Assembly: GCA_014155875.1 (NCBI GenBank)
Contig: JACEFZ010014474.1
Span: forward strand, 1 to 64,000
Direction of reading: 5' to 3'
Origin: Cepaea nemoralis
Taxonomy: Eukaryota; Mollusca; Gastropoda; Stylommatophora; Helicidae
Length of the DNA stretch: 64,000 bases
A model generated the notes under the pieces. It worked only from the letters and a program-made list of their open reading frames with translations, did not search any database and was not told the origin of the DNA. Within the stretch, counting starts at the first letter, position 1; each line of letters starts with the position of its first letter. A program made the position numbers and the translations under genes. Positions 55,546 to 64,000 of this stretch are shown in pieces.

Positions 55546-55835
55546 TACATTTGGTCTGAGTGTGCTAAACAAATCTGCTTCCACAGTGGCCACCATCACT
55601 GTGTATTAAATCATTGCTTTTCAAGTAACTCCCCCATAACTTTTAATTGGTTATTTACCCCTATTGGCAATTATAAGCTATGCCATGTTGTCAGGTTACT
55701 CAACAATATCTATCAGCCCTGCTTTCTCTACTATCATTTACACAAACTTACAGTTATACACCCACTTAATAATACAAAAGTACACACTCCCTTGTATATA
55801 CATATACACATTCCCTCACATAAACATATTATCAT
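55546..55835. other. No gene seen
   Basis: A short open frame at 55519-56040 crosses repeat borders and is not supported. Confidence 0.4.
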
Positions 55836-56285
55836 CATGATGAGCCATGCCGATAGGCGCAGGCGGTCATGTTATGCCTTCTCGTTCGATCACCAGAGCC
55901 GTGGATCAGCTCAGTGTTCCTGTCTCAACCATGCCACGTGGCCAAGCCATCCGGGTATTTACTTCTTTGCCGTCCCCTTGCTCTCTTCCCCTCGATCTTT
56001 CCAATTGTCACCAAGTTCTCTGATGTATTTCTTCTCATAACGCGACCAAAAAATTTTGACTTTCTCCGTCTAATTTCTCTAATCAGTTTATGATTTTCAT
56101 TTGTTTCTTGTAGGACTTGGTCACTGGTTTTTCTGTCTGTCTGTTGTATTCTTTGCATTTTCCTCAGAAGCCACATTTCCACATGCCATCAAATGTTTTT
56201 CAGCCTGTTGGCCCATTGTCCACTCTTCATATTCATACAAAAGCACCGATTCTATGTAGCACCTCAACACTCTTTTTCTCGTTCA
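55836..56285 (-). pseudogene. RTE 3' end, minus orientation
   Basis: Minus frame 56182-55925 reads EMWLLRKMQRIQQTDRKTSD, RRRKSKFFGRVMRRNTSENL and RARGRQRSKYPDGLATWHG, clearly the same polymerase end as 31870-32517. The 3' tail ends in catcatgatgagccatgcc. Confidence 0.82.
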
Positions 56286-56870
56286 TACACATATACTCAC
56301 AAACAAACATTTACTCACATATACATATTCTCTCTATCCCTCTCTCTCACACCGGCATATCCTCATTAATACATTAAACAAAGCACACACATATACTCCT
56401 TCCCACACACACATAATAGACACATACACACTTTCACACATGCACATACACAAATACTCACACAGTCGTACTACCACTCAATCACTCACCTACTTCCTTA
56501 CACACACATACCCACTCACAATCTCAATTCATTCACTCATTCATACTCTCTATCTTATGCCTATATATGTCAATCATACACAAAACCACATGTGCATACA
56601 AACATTCCTTCACACAATCACTCAAACTAATACACACAAACTCCCATATATACACACATACAGTGCACATGTTACAGTATATTAATGCAATGTAATAAGA
56701 TATTAGCTAAACTAATATAAACAGGTTAAAGTAAGCATTGCACAAGTTTCCATATTGTGCATTTTGAAATCAACTTCATATTGTACATGTTGTAATCAAC
56801 TCCATATTGTACATGTTGTAATCAACTCCATATTGTACATGTTGAAATCAAGTCCATAATGTATCACCAC
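56286..56870. repeat. ACACA-rich tract and a 27-bp repeat
   Basis: 56286-56665 is loose cacacatacactcaca simple sequence. 56750-56855 holds four copies of tccatattgtacatgttgta plus atcaact. Confidence 0.8.
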
Positions 56871-56872
56871 AG

Positions 56873-57546
56873 GTGACACCAGACCGTCACCCAGCTACTG
56901 ATGGCAAAACCATAACTAAAATAAATAAATTTAGAGTAGGAACATGCAATGTTAGGACATTAAATGAGCTGGGAAAGTTTAGCAATGTTCTAAGAGAGAT
57001 GGATAGCTTGAAAATGAATATACTAGGCATAAATGAGATGAGAAGGAAGGGATCGAGCAAAATTATAGCTGACAACCACACACTAATCTATTCTGGAGGG
57101 GATACACATGAAAAAGATAGAATAATATTTTATGAAAAAACAGCCAAGTCAATTAATGGATACCGGTGTATTTAAGATAGAGTAATTATGGTCAAAATCA
57201 AAGGCAAACCAATAGATATATACATTATACAAGTATATGCACAAGCAGTAGTGGTGAAGAAATACAACACTTTTACGACAAAATAGAAATGGTGATGGCT
57301 CAAATTGGATCACAAGAAATAAAAATAATAATGGGAGATTTTAATGCAAAAGTAGGAAAGGGAAAAATTGAGGATGTAGTGGAGAATTATGGTTTAGGTA
57401 CAAGAAATGAAAGAGGAGAGAAACTAATAGAATGGGCAAATATCATTGATATGATAATTGGAACCACATGGTTTAAACACCATAAAAGACGACTATACAC
57501 ATAGAAAAGCCCTGATAAGAAAATATGCAACCAAATTGACTTCTTA
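56873..57546 (+). pseudogene. RTE-type endonuclease domain, interrupted
   Basis: The plus frame reads KFRVGTCNVRTLNELGKFSN, MNILGINEMRRKGSSKII and, after a stop near 57175 and a frameshift, IKIIMGDFNAKVGKGKIEDV with a TTWFKHHKRRLYT end. These are the APE-like endonuclease motifs (N, E, GDFNA) of RTE-type LINEs. At 57546 the frame, then reading NQIDFL, is cut by a Helitron. Confidence 0.82.
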
Positions 57547-59123
57547 TCTATATATATAAAAGGCGATGTATGTAGGGATGTATGCGTTCGATAATGGTCC
57601 ACCCGATTGAGATGAAATTGTCTACATGTTTTCTTTTCATTCCCGTGCAGCCAACTGTCATAGTTTGTTAGTGTACAATCAGCTATTTACTTACTAAAAT
57701 TTAATATTTAAATTTACATTATCATTTATATATAGCGAGGGGACTTAACTTAAGAAAAGTTATTTCAAAGGGTATAACTTTTAATAGCATTGCTATATAT
57801 TTTATATATAGATTGTTGCATTGTTTTCAAACATTTATAAACTCTTTGTCTACAGTTATTTACAGGCATATGAGTTATAATAAATCTTAATATATAAAAT
57901 GCAATGTATGTATGTATTTATGTCCGTCCGTTCTTTATGCGTTCGCGAACGGTCCATCCGATTGAGATGAAATTTTCTACACGTCTTCTTCTCATTCCAG
58001 TGCAACCGTCATAGTTTTTTTTAGTGTACTATCAGCTATTTACTTACTAAAATTTAATTTTGTAATTACATGACTGAACATAAGAAAATATAAAACAAGG
58101 GACATAACTTTTAGTAGCATTGTTATATCTTAAGTTAAGCCCCCTGGCTATAGATAGATAGATAGACAGACAGATCCCCGCCAGGGACTGGGCGAAGCCG
58201 GGCCGGGTCAGACAGACAGACAGTCGGGAACGGGAACTTATATGACTACTTATATGAATTAAATGAGATGCTCCCCACCAGGGAGTGGGTGAAGCCGGGC
58301 CGGGTCTGACAGACAGATAGACAGGTCCCCGCCAGGGACTGGGCGAAGCCAGGCCGAGTCAGACAGTCGGGAACGGGAACTTATATGACTACTTATATGA
58401 ATTAAATGAGATACTCCCCATCAGGGTCTGGGCGAAGCCGGGCCGGGTCAGACAGACAGACAGTCGGGAACGGGAACTTATATGGCTACTTATATGAATT
58501 AAATGAGATGCTCCCCATCAGGGTCTGGGCGAAGCCGGGCCAGACAGACAGTCGGGAACGGGAGCTTATATGACTACTTATATGAATTAAATGAGATGCT
58601 CCCCACTAGGAGCTGGGCGAAGCCAGGCCGGGTCAGACAGACAGACAGATAGATCCCCGCCAGGGCCTGGACGAAGCCGGGCCTGGTCAGCTAGTATTAA
58701 TATAATCTTTAAGGCATTTTCAAAGTTTTCATTAAAATAATGCATCTATTTAAATAGTGAAAATTTTCTAACTCATCTTTTTATGTTTAAAGAAGTTATC
58801 TACAGTCATGTAGGTGATTAAAAACAGTTTTCATTAAAAATAATGGATGGTGTGTGGAAGGACATTCTTAAGTAACTTTTTTTTTGTTATATGAATTTAA
58901 TGAGACGCTCTCCGCCAGGAGCTGGGCGAAGCCGCGCCGGGTCAGATAGATAGACATACAGACAGATAGTCGGGAACGGGAGCTTATATGACTACTTATA
59001 TGAATTAAATTAGATGCTCCCCACCAGAGGCTGGGCGAAGCCGGGCCGGGTCAGACAGACAGACTAGCAGACAGACAAACAGACAGATCCCTGCCAAGGG
59101 CTGGGCGAAGCCGGGCCAGCTAG
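57547..59123 (+). mobile_element. Outer Helitron, non-autonomous
   Basis: Starts TCTATATATATAAAAGGCGA after an A (57546) and ends GGGCGAAGCCGGGCCAGCTAG before a T (59124). TC...CTAG ends with insertion between A and T are the Helitron signature. It has no Rep/helicase frame. A second Helitron sits inside (57885-58694). Its right part holds the same hairpin-bearing repeat as the inner copy. Confidence 0.82.
57885..58694 (+). mobile_element. Inner Helitron
   Basis: Starts TCTTAATATATAAAATGCAA after an A and ends GCCGGGCCTGGTCAGCTAG before a T (58695). The 5' end aligns with the outer element (cgattgagatgaaattttct against cgattgagatgaaattgtct). Inside, 58150-58690 holds about five tandem copies of a 100-120 base unit (cgaagccgggccgggtcaga, cagtcgggaacgggaactta, gaattaaatgagatgctccc). 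Confidence 0.8.
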
Positions 59124-59639
59124 TGTGTGGGTTCCAAATGTTGCTGTATGTAGCCGAGGCGCGGTGTTGGGGTGAGCACCCAACATTGCTTAAATACCTC
59201 AATGGCTCGTGAATACATAACCTATGCAGCAAAAGTCCAACTCCTGGCCTTCACGCGGCGGACCTGTTTAAACTAACAGGAGAAGGGGCGACAGCGAATC
59301 TCTGGCGTCGGAAAATAACCAGTATGCTCTAGATGTGTATGCACGTACATGCATGCGCAGACAGGTGTGTGCGCGTGTACACATCTACACTCGAGTGAGA
59401 CCACAGTCTGCTCTAGCAAAGAAAGGTGCTGAAGTCGGAGGCAACCAGCCAAGAGGGGCACCACAGAAATCAGGATGCCACGCAATCACGCAAAATGAAA
59501 TATGTCGACTACTGCTAATCGTTATGGTGCTCGCCCTGCTTTGGACCCCCAGGCAGGTGCAGTGCCGGGCCCTATGTCTCGAAAGGGTCCAACCCCAACT
59601 ACTGGAGGTCCTTCTCAGATGTCCTGTGGAGCCAGGAGA

Positions 59640-60438
59640 CATGAGAATAGGATGACTGGCCTTACCAAACGAAGACTTAAAATAATGCACTGGAATGCGG
59701 AGGGAGTCAGCAAAACAAAAATAGAATTAGAAAAAAATCTTGGACCAAGAAAAAGTAAGCATATGTTGCTTGCAAGAAACTCACCTCAATGAAAATATAG
59801 CCTTCAAAATCAGAGGCTACCAGTGTTACCGATCTGACCGAAAGGACAGGCGAAAAGGTGGGATACTGACCCTTGTAAGAAATAACATCATGGCTTCCCA
59901 AATCAAAGTCTACATGGAAGGGGCTGAGTATCAGACACTTAAACTTAAGACAGGTAATACAGATCTACATCTGATCAATTACTACTGTCCAAGTGACCGC
60001 CCACAGGCACTGGACACACTACCACTAAAAGAAAAAATGATTGTGTGTGGCGATTTCAACAGCCACTCGCAGAGCTGGGGCTATGATCACATGGACCAGA
60101 GAGGAGAGAGACTGGAAGACTGGCAGGATGAGAATAGATTCATGTTGATTAACAAGCCGTCCGACCCACATACTTTCTACTCGAGATCATGGCACTCTAC
60201 AACTACACCTGACCTGGCTTTTCATTCACCAGACCTGGAGTGGAACATTACACGAATTGTTTGGAAACAACTTGGTGGCAGTGACCATCGGCCAGTCTTT
60301 CTAACCGTAGAAAATGAGCTTGTAAGTGAAAGCAGCACCCTCTCGAGGTGGAACTACAAGAAAGCAGACTGGGCAATCTACAAGCATCGCACCAGCATAT
60401 TGGTTAGAAACCTGAACACTGAGAAAGACATAAAGTAG
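59640..60438 (+). pseudogene. LINE endonuclease domain
   Basis: KIMHWNAEGVSKTKIELEKN, then after a frameshift near 59740 ICCLQETHLNENIAFKIRGY, GGILTLVRNNI, MIVCGDFNSHSQSWGYD and LGGSDHRPVFLTVENE. The key APE residues (N in WNAEG, E in QETHL, D/N in GDFNSH, the SDHRPV box) are present. It ends at a TAG (60436-60438) that is a nonsense mutation in the LINE frame. Confidence 0.88.
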
Positions 60439-60539
60439 TTGAAGAGTTTGGGAAATGCATACTACAGGCAGCGTGAGAAACAGTACCAAGAGGAGCCCGT
60501 AAACAATATAAACCCTACTGGAGTAGTGAACTGGAACAG

Positions 60540-62087
60540 TTGCATAATGATGTTGAAGTGTGTAGAAAGCAAGCAGAGGCCACACCCAGCCAAGAGCACC
60601 ACAATAAATTCCAGCATGCAAAAGCCAAATTTCAAAGGGCCAAGCTGCAGGCTAGACGGAAAAGCTGGCAGGAGAAAACGGAGTCTCTGAACTTTGAAAG
60701 AGACACAAGGAAATTGTGGAAGCTAATAAAACAGCTTAATGACGAGGGCACAGGGAGAAACTCAAAAATTGCGCTACATAAAGATGGAAAAATCTTAACA
60801 AGAAAGCAAGCAGTAGCAATATCAAAATTAGTCCAGAGAAACAACAAGAGATTCGAGAGAAACGACAACATACAGGACAGAAGGAAATAGTACATGAGGT
60901 TCTGGAGGCACCCATCACAATCAGCGAACTGCAGCTAGCCATATCAAAACTGAAAATGAGAAAGTCACCAGGAGCTGATGGTATCTCCAATGAAATGATC
61001 AGGAACCTAGGAACAGAGGCCAAAACAAAGCTGTTGCAGATCTTCAATAACAGCTGGACCTTAGGCAGTGTTCCACAAGCCTGGAGAGAAGCAATCATGA
61101 TACCCCTCCTAAAATCAGGGAAAGATGGTTCCATTGCCTCTAGCTACAGACCAATTAGCCTCACCAGCTGTCTCTGCAAAACACTGGAGTGCATCATCAA
61201 TCACAGACTGCAGTGGTACATTGAAAGTAAAAACATCATTGTGCCACAGCAGGCTGGCTTTAGGCAGTGCTACTCTACGGAAGATCAGACAACCTACCTC
61301 TCTCAAGAAATTGAGGATGCATTCCAAGAGAAGAAGCTGGTGCTTGCGGCATGGATAGATCTGAAGAAAGCCTTTGACAAAGTCTGGAAAGAAGGTCTGA
61401 CGAAGAAACTGAGAAACTGCAAAGTCAATGGAAGAATGTACAAATGGGTGAAAGCATACTTGCACAACAGAAGAGCCCGAGTACAGATAGACGGACTCAA
61501 GAGCAAGAAAGTACTACTGCGTCACGGTTCCCCAGGGCGGAGTCTTGTCCCCCACACTTTTTCTAATCTTCATCAATGATCTTGTTGCTCACCTACCGCA
61601 TGGAATTAAAGCGGCAATGTACGCCGATGACCTGGTTCTATGGAGCACAAATGAATATGCATCAGTGGCCACCAGATTGCTACAAAGAGCTGTAGATACA
61701 TTTGCTGCATGGGCAAATAGAAGGTGTGTCAGCATAAACACTGACAAGTGCAGCACCACCCTATTTACCCTCTCTCCAAAACAAAAGGCAGGGATCATCC
61801 AGATAAATGGAACTCCCCTAAGAGAAGATAAAGAACCAACATACCTTGGAGTAACATTTGATGGCAAGCTGACATGGAGAAAGCACATCAACAAAGCAGT
61901 AGCAAAAGCCAGAAGGAAAATAGCCATCCTGAGAAAGCTAAGTGGAACCACATGGGGAGCCAGTACGAAAATACTTAGCAAAGTTTACCAACAGAGCATA
62001 CGACCTGGAATATGGGTCAACTGCGTGGTGTTCAGCATCAAAAACCACACTACAAGAGCTGGACAAGGTGCAAAATCAAGCACTTAG
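60540..62087 (+). pseudogene. LINE reverse transcriptase domain
   Basis: A basic linker (60540-60890) is followed after a frameshift by KMRKSPGADGISNEMIRNLG, YRPISLTSCLCKTLECIINH, QAGFRQCYST, LAAWIDLKKAFDKVWKEG and, after a frameshift near 61540, LFLIFINDLVAHLPHGIKAA with MYADDLVLW (catalytic YADD). It continues to YLGVTFDGKLTWRKHINKA. All palm motifs A-E are recognisable. Confidence 0.92.
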
Positions 62088-63205
62088 AGTCACCACAGGA
62101 GGGATGAGATCAACCCCTATAGTGGAAATGGAGAAGATGGGGAGGACACAGGCACTGAGTGAGCGCAGAGATACGAAAACGCTAATACAAGCAGAAAAGT
62201 TCCTCAGCTTGCCAGGCCACCCTATGAAGAACAGATTTGAAAACCTAGCTATGGGGCGGTTGAAAAGAAGTAGTTTTATCCACCAGGCCAAACGACTCTG
62301 CAGAGAAACCACTGATCTGCCCACAGTTGGTATCCCCCTAACAACTATTCCAGAGCGAACTCCATGGAAAGATGAGCATAGACTATCGTTACAAATCCAG
62401 ACAAAAGTGAGAGGAATATTTGACAAGGAAGAATAGAACAGTGTGCAGCGCAGAACAGCCACTCTCAGCTTCCTTGATGAAGAATACCCACAGGATCTCT
62501 GGATCCGAGTCTACACAGATGGGTCAGCACAAAATGCTGTTCGAAATGGAGGAGCGGGAGTGTACATAGAATATCCCAAATAATACTAGGGACACAGCCA
62601 GAGTACCGACAGGAAAGTACTGCCATAACTATGATGCCGAAATTGAGGCAATCAAGATAGCAACAGAGAAATTACTAAATAACAGCAATGGTACACAACC
62701 TGTGGTGCTACTAACAGATGCAAAATCAGTACTCGAGGCGCTCCTCTCTGGGAAATTGCCAGTACTAAGGACACTACTTTCTGAACTTAGCAGTCAGCAT
62801 AAAGTCACCATACAGTGGATACCATCCCACTGTGGAGTACCCGGAAACGACAGAGCTGATCAATTGGCTAAGGAAGGAGCCAAAGAAGAACAGCCTGATG
62901 TGCCCGTTACATACCACCAAAAGAAAAGAATGATCAAATCAGTCAGAAAGCCACCAAAACCTGCTCAAGATGACTATCACGTTATGGACAGACCAGAACA
63001 AGTCATTATTCTGCGCCTCAGAACAGGACACAATAGATTACGCAACCACATGTATACAAAATTCAAGATTGGTGAAACAGCCATGTGCACATGTGGATTG
63101 GCGTCGCAGACAGCAGAGCACATACTCCAAGATTGCCCAAAATATAACATATCTAGGCAAACCTTCTGGCCTAGAGAGACGACAGTGAAAGATAAACTCT
63201 ATTGA
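62000..63205 (+). pseudogene. LINE C-terminal region with RNase H
   Basis: The connection domain (LQELDKVQNQALRVTTGGMR) stops at 62434. RNase H follows in broken frames: RVYTDGSAQNAVRNGGAGVY, DAEIEAIKIATEKLL, VVLLTDAKSVLEALLS and WIPSHCGVPGNDRADQLAKE, keeping the D-E-D-D set. The ORF closes with a CxC...H...C knuckle (MCTCGLASQTAEHILQDCPK). Confidence 0.88.
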
Positions 63206-63300
63206 CCACTGTGTGAACTGAAAAAAACAGTTCAATTCATGCAAGAGACGACATTGCAGATATAGACATATTTCAAGCGAACGAAAGAAGAAGAAGAAGA

Positions 63301-63303
63301 AGC

Positions 63304-63338
<35 letters not shown>

Positions 63339-63340
63339 AA
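63301..63340. repeat. (TG)n(TA)n microsatellite at the nested-insertion junction
   Basis: gtgtgtgtgtatatatatat follows the right target duplication and precedes the RTE reverse-transcriptase piece. Confidence 0.9.
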
Positions 63341-63869
63341 ACATATGAAGAAAGAAAAAACAGCTGGGCCAGTTGAAATCACAATAGAAGAATTAGAAGT
63401 ATTGGGAGAATTTGGAGTAGATATATTAACCAAAATGTTGAATGATATTTACAGCAGTGGATATTTACCCAATGATATGCTGAAATCTGTATTTATAGCT
63501 ATACCAAAAAGACCAGGAGCAATTGAATGCGAAGATTTTCGTACAATTAACCTTATAAACCATGTCACTAAGCTTCTACTCAGAATTATAATGAGAAGAA
63601 CAAGAAAGAAAATAAAAATGGAAATTAGTGAACAACAGTATGGATTTGAGGAAGGAAAAGGTACAAACAATGACAATATGTGCATTAAGGACATTAATAG
63701 ACAGGTCAACAGAGACACAGAAAGACATATATTTGCACTTCATAGATTATACTAAGGCATTTGATGAACTTATTAAAATGTTGGAAGATATCAACATTGA
63801 TGGGAAAGATTTAAGAATAATAAAGAATATTTACTGGAACCAAGTAGCAGCAATTAAAATGGGAAATAT
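63340..63869 (+). pseudogene. RTE-type reverse transcriptase, N-terminal palm region
   Basis: Plus frames read KKEKTAGPVEITIEELEVLG, YSSGYLPNDMLKSVFIAIPK, DFRTINLINHVTKLLLRII, EQQYGFEEGKGTNN and, after a frameshift, LHFIDYTKAFDELI (motif A). It is probably the continuation of the element whose endonuclease ends at 57546, though the part between the two domains is missing. Confidence 0.8.
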
Positions 63870-64000
63870 CCGGGAAGGTTAACCCGGTCAACAAATGCCC
63901 GCAGAAGTCGGATGTGTCGGCCTAACGGTGCAAGAACTCAGCTCTGCTGTAAACAGGCACAACAAAATCACGTCCAAAAAAACTCTCCGGATGAACGCAG
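63870..64000 (+). repeat. SINE-like repeat, family D, cut by the window end
   Basis: ccgggaaggttaacccggtc through ctccggatgaacgcag; the (GAA)n tail lies past the window. It is inserted in the RTE reverse-transcriptase remnant. Confidence 0.9.

Larger units (their letters stand above)
59130..63300 (+). mobile_element. LINE of the I/jockey-like group with RNase H, near full length, dead
   Basis: Exact target duplication agctagtgtgtg (59118-59129 and 63301-63312) bounds 4171 bases ending in (GAA)n. The coding order is APE endonuclease, reverse transcriptase, cysteine-rich tail and RNase H. At least six frameshifts or stops break the ORF. The target site is the 3' terminus of the outer Helitron. 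RNase H points to the I group (I/Nimb-like) rather than jockey in the strict sense. The clade cannot be settled without a tree. Confidence 0.92.

Overview
The window is non-coding-rich animal nuclear DNA. Genes are split into small exons with GT/AG borders. It holds tRNA-derived SINEs, non-LTR retroelements of RTE type and of the RNase H-bearing I/jockey-like type, Helitrons, mariner, Tigger/pogo and piggyBac remnants, and at least twenty long minisatellite arrays. Most of the long open frames here are products of tandem repeats, not genes. This mix suggests a marine invertebrate, most likely a mollusc, but the species cannot be fixed from sequence alone.

Two host genes can be assembled by eye. 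Gene A (plus strand, 7986-25462) has seven exons whose phases chain together and end in a 76-residue terminal exon; the product would be about 384 residues. It needs one base of compensation in exon 2, where a TGA lies in frame. Its family is not recognised; tyrosine-rich motifs at the C-terminus resemble those of some axonemal microtubule proteins. Gene B (minus strand, about 55152 down to 36893) is a large, hydrophilic, mostly disordered protein with several CxxC pairs at its N-terminal side. It has a 777-codon central exon and a 294-residue terminal exon, and its 5' end is probably beyond or unresolved in the window.

Layout: 1-488 gypsy-type gag remnant (minus); 1007-3127 inverted LTR-like pair and (TA)n; 3128-5420 satellites; 6196-7676 SINE and Tigger element; 7986-25462 gene A, whose introns hold SINEs, a piggyBac MITE and arrays with 163, 23, 29, 19, 96, 36 and other base-pair units; 25759-26452 piggyBac MITE; 27901-28903 mariner; 29807-36100 SINEs, RTE 3' ends and arrays; 36893-55152 gene B, with a 57-bp array, a 39-bp array, a 4-kb 21-bp array and a 3.3-kb TG...CA insertion in its introns; 55264-57546 RTE and other repeats; 57547-63300 nested Helitrons and a 4.2-kb LINE; 63340-64000 RTE reverse-transcriptase piece and a SINE.

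The most unusual signals are: minisatellites that have duplicated a splice donor (gene B, 39 bp) and a splice acceptor plus exon edge (gene A, 96 bp); a 57-bp satellite whose every unit carries the terminus of a piggyBac MITE; satellite arrays grown inside or against copies of one SINE family; a multi-layer insertion at 56.9-63.9 kb with readable junctions; and heat-shock-element-like motifs next to a TATA box inside the 3.3-kb insertion.
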